Shown piece by piece: positions 13,610-24,263 of a stretch of DNA of 46,539 nucleotides. Each line of letters opens with the position of its first letter. Position 1 is the first letter of the stretch. Location of the stretch: assembly GCF_000003605.2 (NCBI RefSeq), contig NW_003114461.1, positions 625,709 through 672,247 of the forward strand. The letters are read 5' to 3'. Below the pieces are notes generated by a model. It saw only the letters and a list, made by a program, of their open reading frames with translations, was not told the origin of the DNA and did not search any database. The translations under genes were made by a program, and so were the position numbers. Source of the DNA: Saccoglossus kowalevskii (taxonomy: Eukaryota; Hemichordata; Enteropneusta; Harrimaniidae).

Positions 13610-16600
13610 CTGTGTAAAACAAATTATAAATGACAATGCAAGAATAAACAGACACACCATTGTTTTTAGTCTCGTTGATTTACACTCTTAATTTTTGTTA
13701 TTTAATAACTCACAATGACAATTTAATATTTGCGAATCGATCAGTAACTCAACTGAACGGGTATTTGAGAGATATGTTTTGTCACCTGATTCGATCTTTG
13801 AATTCATCCAAAAGTGATGTACTGACAAATTTGTCTACTAGTATTATATTATCGGCGTTAGACAAGTATTGAGTTTCGAACGTAGTGGCGTACTAGTTGA
13901 ACGCGTCATCCAACAAAATAGTCAGTGGCATTGAATGTTTCCGCGCAAAATCGGCAACGCCGCCTTGTCCCGGCCAACCCGGGGTTCTGATAGACTAATA
14001 ATCGCTCATTGTTGTCGAAAACGTCAGGAAAACGGGCAATGAACTTGTTGTAACACTTCACATCAATTTCTAACGATCTTTCTAAACATGTTACACACAA
14101 ATCGCAACACGTCAGTCATAGTTTGGACAGCAGGAACATTAGAAAACACGGCACATATAAAGTACGTAATATATCAAAAAGAACGTAACTATCGTGATTT
14201 TACTTTAATGTTGATATTCGAAACTTGTTTTATTCGTTATAAACCACCATCGACTGTGTTTAAAACATCTGTGATCACTACAACATGACTCGATGATAGC
14301 AAACGAAACTTAAAGTGGGGTGCATTTCCTCTTATAATATGTTTGTGGGTTTTGTTTATATTTCCCTCTTCATATACGAATCAACAAAATCAGACAAATA
14401 CACTGTTTAATTTGTGACATTCAACCGCATAATGAAATCGTGGAGATGTGATATTTACATTTATATCTTTACATCTAGTGAAGCCTACTTGTGCTTTTTT
14501 GCGGATTTCACGGTCTCTATTAAAAACATAATTTTAGCTCCATGCGTTCAGTACAACGCCGCTAAGATTGTAGTTAGTTTGAATGTTTGATTTGTGTTCA
14601 AAACACCGTCTAAATTATTGATACTTTTGACAACACTGGAACCACGAGCATCGTTTGAAATTTCCCCGGTCTAAGCGCCCACGCTTTGGGTTGTTAGAAC
14701 ATGCACGTTTGGTTGTTCGGAAACACTGAATTGCTTCATTGGTCGAAGTGTGCAACTTACTTGTACGCCACTGCGTTCGAAAATCAATTCCTGGCTAGTG
14801 TCGGTAGTATTCAAATTATGATTTCAATATCAATCAAATCTTGATCAAAACATTACAATATGAAATAGGACAATTGTTCTATTGACAATCTTTGCCTTAC
14901 GTACGGTGTCGACTTTGCGTTGTAATTAATACCCAGGACTAAATCCATCATTATCAGGGCACAGTGTCATTACCTGGTTCTGCCAGATCCAATCTGAACC
15001 ACGCTCCACTCTGTCACCTTCCGTCATTTCAGCCGCCAATAATGGTCCACTCATTGTCTGGAAATGTAAATTTGATAATTCACAATTAATTGAACAAACA
15101 CTTGGTAACGGCTGCACTGTTATAAAGGACGACGTAAATACATGAAATATATTTATGCATGTTACGCTCCGTATAAATTACGACCTATAAGCTCCGATGT
15201 TATGGGGTTCATGTATTATTAGACTAAACCGTCCGTCGTTGGATATCACTATAGTTAGAAATTGACACGTAAACAACATTTTCGGCAAAATTGTCATTCG
15301 TGTAACTCCTACAACAAGAGATGCTTTAATATAGAACTCTTTTCCCTGTTATATACGCATATACGCACATAAATGGATGCACATATATTTACTTCGCAGA
15401 TATGAATTATTCATCTATTTAAATAATTTTGATCAAAGTGGGATAATTTTGAAGAGAAATGTGTAAAGTATAATTTTTAAATTTTATACTGTGACGTAAA
15501 ATACGGGAGTGGCCTTTGTGAGGCTAATCCGTATTCAGGAGCTGGGAGCTTATCTTCAATACTGGTCTAATAATAGACGTCTCTGGCAGCGTGCTTATCT
15601 TATAGGTCTTCTATCTTAAGCTCATCCGTTGTCACGGTGAGGGGATCGTTTGGTGAAAGTATACCACCACAACTGAGGCAGTGCAGGATAGAAAATATAC
15701 CGGTAACAAATACTATAAATCAAAACAACGCAATATACAAGATTTCCTTCACTTTAATACATAAATAGTACGGGGGTGGGGGGGGGGGGGCTAGTCACTG
15801 AAACCAGCAAGAAATAGGGATAAACTGTAAACAAATAAAATCAGAGACTTGATCGATGCTGCAGGGAACATTCCACTACAATGTACAATGTTGCGTTCTT
15901 TCGTTTATGGCACACTGTCAAAGCAGCTGTACTACAATTTAAACTCGTGCTCTGTGTCCAGGGAGTATCGGCAACTGCACTGCTATATGCTGCTACTGGT
16001 AGCACTAGTACAACGGGAGTATTGCATTCCAGGCAGTGAGCTTCTAGGGGTTCCTGTTGATCAGCAGGGATTACTGCACAGTACGTCTGCATATGTACCT
16101 CAGTATAGGGTACAGCTCAATGAAGTCGGGTATCAGCTTCACAGTATATTACAGGGTCAAGTCAGGTCACCTTCCTGTCTAAAGTTTGTTTACATGTTTC
16201 AACTTAAATACTACAACTAAATTATGTCCATGCAAACAATAAAATGTTTTCAACGACATTTATTCTCAAAATAGCGGACAAATCAGTGTATAGAGGATGC
16301 GATATTTACTATATAGGGGCCGCCATCTTGAATGACGCATAAAACTAAATAAGAGACAAGTTGTGAAACTCGTTTTTCAGATTCCTACAAATCAGGACAA
16401 AAATACCAATCTTGCAGAAAAATACGGTCCGTTGGGGTTATATTAAGCCTAATGATAACGAAATTCGGCCGAATTCGTCGTTTTTGTGTGGAAAAATCCC
16501 TTGCATACAAACAATAGTAGGCTTGTAACGTTTATTTAATAAACTGAATTTATATTGTGAAAAGTGGAAAATGGTAGTAAACACAGAGAAGACAAATGTT

Positions 16601-18424
16601 ATAGCTTTTAAAAATGGCGGTCATCTATCGAACTCTGAGAAGTGGTACTATGGGGGGCAGCCCGTAGAAGTGATGCCATCTTATATTACACCCGGGTAGC
16701 AATTGTATATACGTTGCTAAGATACGGGTCAAAATGTTATCTTGCATTACTTGTCCCTAAAGCAATCCAATGTGCGATATAATACCGTGCTTTGTTGGGT
16801 ACGACAACACTTCCTATATCATATGATATGGGGTTTTTTTCGACTAAATTGTTATCACCGATTTTCAGATGATCATGTTAGAAATTGCAATATATTAGAC
16901 AGACATCATAATTTGAAAAACAATAAGTTTTTTTGTTAATTACGCGGTTATGCAAATATGTAGAGTAGCTATAATCCAAGGAAATGCGAGATATATAATA
17001 TTCACAGCGGATATGACTTTATTTTATAAATGGTGTTCCACTGACACGTGTACTGCGAGATTTAAACACGTTACAGTATACATTTTCAATTTAAAGCGGG
17101 GGGAGTCGTCATCTACGCATGCGTCAGGCGGCCGTAGTGTGTCTTTGTTTACAAACAAGTGTCTACCCATGAGCCTTTGCGCTCTTAGCGTGTGTTGTTA
17201 TCATCACTTTGAACTCGATTCCCGCGCGTGCGCAGGTGACAACCTTCCCGCTTTAAATTCACCCCGCTTTCCCATTGTTTTGTGACATCACATACTTACC
17301 CAAACAACTCTTCCGATGTCCGCGTACTTAATCACTGGCACCATGTTATAATTCTCTAATTTCATTTTGCCTGTAGTAGGAAGTTTACTGATGCTTTCCT
17401 TCGTCACGCTGTTTAACTTTCCACATACTTGCTTCTCCATTAACAGTACTTCGGTGTTGTTGCCATAGGAGAGCACCTTTCCCGAATAGTCACACGTGCT
17501 ACTAGCTCTATCGATTTGTTCTTCCATTTCCTTCTTGTACTTGTCAATAACGATACGCTTTACGGCGGCGCGTTCGTCAACTTCACGTTTCAGATTTTCA
17601 GCGTGAAGTTCTATTTGCTCTGTGAGAAGATGTATTAAATTTTTCGCCCTCTCGTCTATGTCCTTTTTTGCTTTGACGCGACATGACTCAAGCTCTTGAC
17701 CAGTCTGTTCTGCTCGATTCAACGAATACTGGCATTGAGAAATCCTCTCTTCTGCAACTGAAATCTGGGAAAGAATCGCGTCTTTTGTTGTTTTGGCGGC
17801 GTTATCGATGTCAATATTCTTGTGCCCTGTGTGTTCTTGAAGAGAACATAGTATGCAAACGGGTACTTTGCAAGTAGAACAAAACAGCTTCAATAATTCC
17901 GTCTTATGTTTCCGACACAGGGACGTGCTTTTTGATCTTGACTCTACCCAATTCCTCTTCGATAATAGATCGTCGCCGGATAGAACTTGGTGCTCCTTCG
18001 TGCTTTTCATTTTGGTGTGGTGATTGGAGCACTCTCGGCAAAGAAACTCGCTGCATTGTAAGCAGTAAGACAAAGTTAGGCTGGTACCTTCGCTCTCGCA
18101 GCTGAAACAGTTGACTTTTGACTCCCCTCTTGTTTTTCGGTAAGATTCGAACACTTTACAAATCTCGGAGACGAAGAAGTTATTCTTGAGACCATCTACG
18201 CCACTCTCGGGTAGTCTGAACGACATTCGACACACAGGGCACGATGGATTTGCTTTGAATATCGGGTTCTTGGCTGCATAATCTTTCAAACAGCGAGCAC
18301 AAAATGAATGAAGACAGTCTAGTATTTTCGGATTGGTTATCCGCTCCTGGCAAATTGAACATGTTAGGAAATCCTCGTCAATTTTGTCAAGAACCGCAGC
18401 ACGATCTTCGTTACTGGTGGCCAT
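13397..18424 (-). CDS. TRIM-type RING/B-box E3 ligase with C-terminal MIB/HERC2 domain (three exons)
   Basis: Predicted 473-residue protein from exons 18424-17300, 15057-14974 and 13609-13397, all junctions in phase 0. Residues 22-65 form a C3HC4 RING (Cys22, 25, 37, His39, Cys42, 45, 62, 65), which recruits E2~ubiquitin in known TRIMs. Residues 106-145 form B-box 1, and 170-201 form a B-box 2 with spacing C-x2-H-x8-C-x2-C-x4-C-x2-C-x4-H-x2-H. About 210-345 is charged and heptad-like, the expected coiled coil. Residues 389-447 match the MIB/HERC2 consensus (GDRVERGSDWIW, then QDGGAGCKGTV, VKVKWD, YRMGASGHYDL), the ligand-binding module known from Mind bomb and HERC2. Neither NHL nor B30.2 follows. 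The start at MATSNEDR was preferred because the RING follows at usual TRIM distance; the frame stays open 42 codons further upstream. Function as a cytosolic E3 ligase is inferred; the substrate is unknown. Confidence 0.85.
13610..14973 (-). other. Intron 2 of the TRIM-MIB gene
   Basis: A 1364 nt intron with GT..AG ends on the minus strand. It contains a Cys-rich minus-strand frame at 14142-13906 (see that entry) and otherwise AT-rich sequence with no motif. Confidence 0.75.
13906..14142 (-). other. Cys-rich open frame inside intron 2, unrecognised
   Basis: An open stretch of about 78 codons has paired cysteines near its beginning (CCDLCVTCL) and again near its end (RRRCRFCAET), with an FPDVFDNNERLL segment between. 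The Cys pairs suggest a small zinc-binding unit. However, no clear acceptor/donor pair brackets it, and the known exons 2 and 3 join in phase without it. It may be an unused or alternative exon, a scrap of another gene, or chance. Confidence 0.2.
14974..15057 (-). CDS. TRIM-MIB gene exon 2 (first half of MIB/HERC2 domain)
   Basis: An 84 nt exon, 28 codons, phase 0 at both ends, bounded by acceptor TTTCCAG and donor GTAATG. It encodes residues 376-403 and ends in GDRVERGSDWIWQNQ, which matches the start of the MIB/HERC2 consensus (G-x-R-V-x-R-G-x-D-W-x-W). Because it is symmetric, skipping it would preserve the frame but remove half of the domain. Confidence 0.85.
16515..16705 (+). mobile_element. 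LINE reverse-transcriptase fragment
   Basis: Plus-strand translation gives LNLYCEKWKMVVNTEKTNVI followed by AFKNGGHLSNSEKWYYGGQ. This matches the segment just after the FADD box in many non-LTR reverse transcriptases (L-x2-Y-C-x-K-W-x-x-x-V-N-x-x-K-T-x-V-x-x-F, then GG...E-x-W-x-Y). There is one in-frame stop upstream of it (VGL*RLFNKL) and the frame closes shortly after. It lies antisense within TRIM intron 1. The clade cannot be fixed from so short a piece. Confidence 0.65.
17091..17256 (+). mobile_element. TTAA-flanked MITE, copy B
   Basis: 166 bp, TTAA at both ends, terminal repeats AGCGGGGGGAGTCGTC at left and the complement of ACAACCTTCCCGCT at right. Same orientation as copy A, with clear matching of the internal CAAACAAGYGTCTACCCAYG segment. 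It sits in TRIM intron 1, its edge 43 bp from the exon 1 splice donor. Confidence 0.9.
17300..18424 (-). CDS. TRIM-MIB gene exon 1 (RING, B-box 1, B-box 2, coiled coil)
   Basis: A single 1125 nt exon encodes residues 1-375. This agrees with TRIM genes in which the whole tripartite motif sits on one large exon. It ends in ..GRVVW directly before a strong donor, G|GTAAGT on the minus strand. Reading past the donor gives only four more codons to a stop, so the frame was probably reported as a free-standing B-box protein in naive calls. The frame open from 18550 adds MLCIETHVDVSW..., which looks like 5' UTR translation, not conserved TRIM sequence. Confidence 0.9.
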
Positions 18425-18519
18425 TTTACCGTCCTGGTTCAACGCACTACCATAAGCATACGTGTCAGGTAATATGACCTTTGTACTGGCGTATTGTTGC
18501 ATGTAAATTACGTACCAGC

Positions 18520-18527
18520 TGACGTCA
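18520..18527. promoter_or_regulatory. Perfect CRE palindrome upstream of the TRIM-MIB start
   Basis: TGACGTCA lies 96 bp upstream of the chosen ATG. It is the full cAMP-response-element palindrome bound by CREB/ATF proteins. The same octamer also occurs at 23173-23180 and 32381-32388 in repeat DNA, so chance occurrence is possible. No TATA box is obvious around it. Confidence 0.35.
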
Positions 18528-18626
18528 ACATGTGTTTCTATACACAACACCGGCAGCGTATGTCAGTGTCCGCATTACAGGTTCGGTGAATGTGTCTATA
18601 ATCTGTCAATAAGATAGATAGGGATT

Positions 18627-19725
18627 GTATTTTGTTTTTGTTTTTTTTAATAAAATTTTATTTTCTAATAATAATTACAATTGTTCACATAACAGTAAAA
18701 ACGTCACAGACACGACATACAAAACATTACAAAAATAGTTTAGTACAGGGGATGATCATTCCAACAAGGGTGCCAACGCAACCCATTTTAAAACGTACTT
18801 TGTTTCGTTCAAGACATTTTTTCAATACATTTCTTTTCTTTGACAGTCTTTATAAAATAATCAAGAGAATGCGTTACATTTGTAAAGCGGCATATATATA
18901 TAAAAAAAACATATTTACCTATTAAAATAAAATGTTTTAATAGTGTACATTTTTTGGGAATCCAGAGAGAATACGTTTACAGCTTAGAAAAATATTATCA
19001 CTTCCCGGTATAGCCCCCCCAATAGTTTTGAAATATTTTCCAAAACGAAATTGTGGTTGTACATTCCCAGAAGATATGTTCAATTGTTTCTTTTTGTTTC
19101 CATTATTTTCAACAATTGTCCAATCGGATTTTATTTTGAAAAAGATAATTGTTGGTTGCCAAAATTCGATGCAATATTTTGAACTGAAAGATGCGCAGTT
19201 TTTCTTTCATTTTGGCAACGCACGCCAATTTTCAGATACATTTCCAATCCATTGTATCACTCACATACACAGTTGCTTTATATTTAGATATGGATATTGG
19301 TGTTTCAAAACGTTTTTCAACTAAGAAACTAAAAATCTCTTGTTTTACCACCAACAACTGTATCATTTATTTCTTTAGTTAAATTCGTATTGATATTTCC
19401 AGCAACTAATTTTAACTTCCAATAAGCTGGAATTGCGTGCAGAATACCATTAAAAGTTACAAAATCTGTCTTAATTGTGTATTTCTCTATAAATTGTTCA
19501 TATGACATAAAATTACCATCTGTATTTAATAAATGTTGTAAGCACTTTACCCCATTATTTAGCCAGTGTAAATAACACACTGGTTTTCCCACCAATTAAA
19601 ATGTATATGTTATTCCACAGTATTTCTGATTTGACCTCATTTGAATTACAGGGTGGGATTCTAATTGTTAGTTCATTGTTGAACCTATTATGATTGCGGT
19701 GTTTATGGTTGTAAATGTAGTATGC
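18627..19725 (-). mobile_element. 5'-truncated LINE, L1/Tx1-like ORF2 C-terminal part
   Basis: The minus strand, 19690 to 18640, encodes a typical L1/Tx1-type ORF2 tail. It contains an EILWNNIYILIGGKPV piece, then WLNNGVKCLQHLL and FVTFNGILHAIPAYWK. Then comes a FQFKILHRILATNNYLF-like piece, a Cys/His segment ETIEHIFWECTTT, and a final ICRFTNVTHSLDYF. The frame is interrupted more than once. An A-rich tail (poly-T on plus) at 18627-18650 marks the 3' end. The 5' end abuts the 3' end of the neighbouring LINE at about 19725. Only the last ~1 kb remains, the usual result of incomplete reverse transcription. Confidence 0.8.
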
Positions 19726-19729
19726 AAAT

Positions 19730-20850
19730 GAATTGAATGGAATTTATTCCACCAAAAACAAAACAACATTAAATGTAGAAAATGTACAGGTAGTAAATAT
19801 ATATTCTACGAATTCTACCTAGAGTACTTCCCATTTTTGGTGTGAACTAGTCGGGTTCATAAATTTTCAAATAAAGAAAAAAAGAAAAAAATTACAAATT
19901 TTTAACTTTGCTTTAAATATGTGTCTCTTAGTGATGGTTGTAAATGCATCAGGCAATGAGTTCCAATGTTTTGTTGCAGGGTATTTAGTTTGTGTTGGTT
20001 GAGTGTAAGATTCAGTTATAATAATCATGCTACAGGCGAAGCGGGTTTGATAATGATGGGACAATGGATCCAAATAGTTGTAAATATTATGTACAAAATA
20101 TTTATTACTGAGATCAAAGACAAATAAACAGGTTTGTAACTTACAGAGTGAAAACAAAAAATCTAGGATTCTTAGTTTTTGGAAAAGAGGAGCAGCATGG
20201 GAATACGAATCATTGAAAGTGATGAGGCGTACTATTTTTTTCTGTAAGAGATATATTGGTTGCAGTAGAGTAGCATATGTATTACCCCAGATTTCCAGGC
20301 AATATGTAATGTGTGGAAAAATTAAGGAGTTGTATAAGAGAATAAGGATATGTCTAGGTACAAACTGACGTAGTTGTGAAATCAATCCCATTTTTGGTGC
20401 AATAACTTTGCAAATTTTATCAATGTGAGCTTTCCATGACATATTCTGACCAAGAGACGCCAAGGTAATTGACAACATATACGCCCTCTATCGGTGATCC
20501 GTTGATATGCAGGCTGTCCTCAGTAGTGACCGATCGTTGTGGTGTTTTAAATATCATGTAATCTGTTTTTTTCAGGATTAATAATTAGCAAGATTAATTC
20601 AGAATTAATAGTTTGTTAGCACTGTACCACGAACCCACGAAAGTCATTATTAATTTCTGAAAGATTGATTTTATTGTTTTGAATAATTTTAAATAGGTTA
20701 GTATCATCTGCAAAGAGTCCAAAATAAAAGGAATTGGTAGAATTGGCTGTATCATTAATATAGATTTAAAATAAAACTGGGCCTAGAATCGACCTATGCG
20801 GAACCCCGCAGATAATAGGTCGGGCAAAGATGAAATATTTTCAATAAATT
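19730..20850 (-). mobile_element. 5'-truncated LINE, CR1/jockey-superfamily RT C-terminal part
   Basis: The minus strand from about 20835 begins with reverse-transcriptase motifs: GVPHRSILGPVLF, IYINDTAN, then the catalytic FGLFADDTNLF. The well-preserved frame 20478-19867 (203 codons) continues with WKAHIDKICKVIAPKMG, LLYNSLIFPHITYC, WGNTY and LLQKKIVRLIT, the usual post-catalytic region of CR1/jockey-type LINEs. There are stops and at least one frame change before 20478. The 3' end carries AATAAA and TTCCATTCAATTC-like sequence at about 19745-19725. The piece lacks the endonuclease and the N-terminal part of the RT. Confidence 0.85.
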
Positions 20851-22223
20851 ACATTAAGAATAAAGAGATTGAATGAAATTGCAAGGTTTGCGCCACTCAA
20901 TGTTGGGAATATGGCGTTCCATATCGGCTTTAGCCGTTAAACTACTAGTATTGCGTGCTGCATCTGTCCCGATTACGCTTACAAGATAACAATATCATTG
21001 TAGGCGAGGGATTACTATGAACAGACTGTAAACACATTTGTACATTTACCTGCATACTAAATAAAACAAATAAGTAATACGAACCTCATGTTGTTTAGTA
21101 CGATAATATAACGGCGTAAAACACTCGTTTATCCATACTCTTTACGAAAGAATCTGAATCAGCGAACTGTTGAATCGAATTTTGACTGTATGCTATGGGA
21201 GGAATATAAATTCCAGGAAACTAGGTGAAGTGCGAACATTTTAATATTTTCATAAATACGTCAGTAACTGGATTTGCTCTCCACAGAGGTGGTAAACACG
21301 TAGCAATACATTGTACATTAATCGTATTGCACAAAATAATTTAAACCGGAAGCCAGCACGGAGAAGCCGCAGGTATTTATACAGGTTATAAATATGCAAA
21401 GTCGAAGGTTTGCAAATAAGGGATTAACTTTATTGCACGAATTCAAGGCTATTTGAATTTCTATGTGTGCTCATAACGTGGTCGTTATTTTCAACACTGT
21501 TTACCGGTAATATACTTCGCTTGTTACACCGGTAAGTAATTCCTCGTTAAACTTGTCATGGTTTTATTTGTATGGTAAACTTTTGTTTGACACTAGTAAA
21601 TAGTAGGTCGATATCATTAAATTTTCAAAGCATGGTGTGTCGTCCAGTGCTCACAATAAATAGTTCATCGATGATATTATAATATTTATATTACATAGAA
21701 TTATGTTGATGTCGTTTCAAGAGACATAATTTTTTTACTGTTTAAAATGTTGTATATCGTAGATGCTAACCCCCCCCCCCGTAATTGCTATTACTGTATC
21801 CTTTTACGCGGGTTTACTTTCAATACTTATTTTAGACCTTCATAGTTTAATTAATGTTTATAGCAACAAAATGCTAATTTCGAACAGTTCTTTAAATAGG
21901 ATTGATTGCATTGCCACCTGTACCAGCGCAAAACAGTGTACATATATCATTTAATCATTATGTAGTTTATGTGTGTGTGTTCCGTAAAGAACTACAAGGG
22001 GAAATTGTTCTTCGTGTGATGTGCACACATAATTACATTTTTGGACCAATACTCATAGGACTAGGTCACATTAAATAGTGCAACATTAAAGGATAAAGAA
22101 ATGAATAATGAAATTCAAGATTGTTATACTTAATACAGAATAAAACAATACAAAAAAAATAATTAAACACAAAAACCTAATAACTTTAAATAAATAAAAA
22201 AAAACTATATATATATTTAAACA
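20851..22223. other. Intergenic, nothing recognised
   Basis: AT-rich, with a poly-C run at about 21770-21780. No motif-bearing frame and no terminal repeats. Two ACCGGTAA words lie near 21500-21535. Confidence 0.5.
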
Positions 22224-23450
22224 AATTGAATTGATAAAATCAACACGACTTACGAGGATTGAAGAGATTAAACTCGAGTTTTAAAATTTAAATGATTTTA
22301 AACCCGTCATACCACTGCTGTTACCTTGCAGTTGGAACTTTGGAATTTGAATTGATAAAATCCACACGACTTACGAGGATTGAAGAGATTAAACTCGAGT
22401 TTTAAAATTTAAATGCATTTAAATGATTTTAAACCCGTCATACCACTGCTGTTACCTAGCAGTAATTAGAACTTTGACCTCTCGCAGAGTATTTAAAAAT
22501 ATGTTCAAGTGTAAATCTGTGCTGGCATGTTGTACGATACGAGCATCCTGCTATGTGCAATGTACTGACAATTTAGCAATGCACGGAGATGTCTGCCACA
22601 AACAACGGGGTCTATTGATTTTGATAACACGCAGCACGAGTCGAGCAGTTTACAACGTGTTTATCATTGCAATTGATGTTGAAAAAATATATAGTTAAAT
22701 TTCTTTCGAGTAGTGTTACATATCGTATTGTTAAGCTAGATACATTTTAATTAATTTTTTATCGAATTGTATTTTAATTGAGTTTAATTAAATTGCGCTC
22801 TCATAGAAGGTTGCAATTTAATTAAAAATTGCAAATTGCATCTCGCGGGTTCTGAATAATCAAGGACATAACAGAGAGAATTAACGCCGCTTTATACCCT
22901 GAGCTGTTCCTCTAAATTAAACATGATGGTTTACAAAGTTAGTTAAGCAAGGTTACACAAGGAATAGACTGGTTAAAGCCTTCAAAACGTTTTTTTAAAG
23001 ACGTGAACAGATATTTATGTGAGACAGCATTTCTAATTTCAACTCTTTATGACTCACCCATGACTGTTTTAAGATTACTTCTTTACATTGATTTAAAAAT
23101 GTAAGACCAATCATGATAGGTTGAAATCAGCAAGGTATGATTACTTACTCTCGACAACTAGTACCAACGCTGTGACGTCAGTGCTTCGTGATGGTCAGTT
23201 CTTTATTTTGTTTATTTTACAGTCATCGACTTATTTGGACCTAGTAACTATGGCTCTGTAAGTCAACAAACGCTGACCCTGTTGTGACACATATTTATTC
23301 AACTCATTTTCAAAATGTTGTATCATTCCTAAAACATTTGAGGTCAAAAATCCAACTGCTAGGCAACAGCAGTGACATGCACGGTTAAAATCGTATTTAA
23401 AAACGATAGAGGTTTAAACTCTTCAATACTCGTAAGTCATGTTCAATTCA
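22224..23450. repeat. Foldback-like repeat: tandem left arm and inverted right arm
   Basis: A segment beginning AATTGAATTGATAAAATC occurs twice in tandem (22224-22343 and 22344-22480) with very high identity. The second copy has a short internal insertion. A third copy lies inverted at 23341-23450; shared words include CGACTTACGAGGATTGAAGA (CGTAAGTCAT.. inverted) and the edge AGGTCAAA. The arms enclose ~860 bp with no recognisable protein. This is the structure of a non-autonomous element with long terminal inverted repeats, one arm of which was duplicated. A target-site duplication is not evident. Confidence 0.65.
22783..22826. repeat. Perfect 14 bp stem hairpin
   Basis: TTTAATTAAATTGC at 22783-22796 is the exact reverse complement of GCAATTTAATTAAA at 22813-22826, with a 16-base loop. 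It lies inside the foldback-like repeat. Confidence 0.7.
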
Positions 23451-24263
23451 CCAATGTATACCTTTAAGTTGATTTATTTAGGTTTTAAGTTGTTCTATTA
23501 TTGTTGTTAATGTTTTTATTTTGTTTTCTTCAATTATTATTTATATATTCCTATATGTTTCTATATCAATGTCACAATGTAACTCGCGCATGCCTCAACT
23601 TTACACACAGACAACGACGACGTAGTGAATCTGTGACAGACCACGGCTTTGTAGAGCCCACTTTCAAAAGCCCATTTTTTTTAATATGAAGACATGCGAT
23701 CAATATAAAAAAATCCCCACGTTCATTTAAAGAGTAACTAGATACTAACATGTGCCAGATTTTCTTATTATCAACACGCCATATAAGCCAAGCCAAATGA
23801 ATATTTAAATTGCTATTGCTATGTATGTATGGCGTATGAACAGCAGTTGTTTATTGATTTTCTATTCTGTTGTTATTGTAGGCATTTGTTCCACTATGGT
23901 GTTGTATTATGTCAGGTCACGTATGCGGGCATAATTTGTAGCACACTGTCCGTTTAGACCCCAGACTTGGGGGGAAATGCCAGGCAACTAGTTATGCTAC
24001 ATTTTTTTTATAAAAATGTATTTCTAGATTTTTTTGAAATGTTATATGACCTTAAATGTGTTCTTAGTTATCCGCACTTATTTGTTTGCTTATGTGGTTT
24101 CGGTCATAATATAGATTGTTCTATTATTCAACATGGACCTGTTCATTTCATGTGGATAATGGCAATTAATTGAATTAGTCGCGAATGTGTTTCGATATTA
24201 TTAGCACGACTCTCACTTCTTTTTACCTAACGATTTGCGATTCTGTTTGTTTTGGTACAGAAA
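23451..24263. other. Upstream region of sulfotransferase gene 1
   Basis: AT-rich with no motif-bearing open frame. From about 24209 it resembles the sequence in front of sulfotransferase gene 2 (TCTCACTTC.. followed by TAACGATTTG versus TCACTCACTT.. followed by TAACAATTTG). A pyrimidine-rich acceptor, TTTGGTACAG, ends at 24260, three bases before the ATG, so a 5' UTR intron probably ends here. Confidence 0.4.

Larger units (their letters stand above)
15058..17299 (-). other. Intron 1 of the TRIM-MIB gene
   Basis: A 2242 nt GT..AG intron. It holds a poly-G run (about 15774-15791), a less AT-rich block at 15841-16200 that is open on both strands but has no recognisable motif, an antisense LINE scrap (16515-16705) and a MITE copy (17091-17256) whose edge is 43 bp from the splice donor. 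Confidence 0.75.

Noticed and set aside
15841-16220. Overlapping 123- and 83-codon frames on opposite strands in TRIM intron 1
   Set aside because: Open on both strands because of local base composition. Neither translation shows a motif, and exons 1 and 2 join in phase without it.
18425-18550. 42-codon N-terminal extension of the TRIM protein
   Set aside because: Open and in frame, but unlike TRIM N-termini; it also spans the CRE palindrome and sits where 5' UTR is expected. MATSNEDR is the better start.
22224-22480. CRISPR-like direct repeat
   Set aside because: Only two tandem units of more than 120 bp plus one inverted copy, in an intron-bearing eukaryotic genome.
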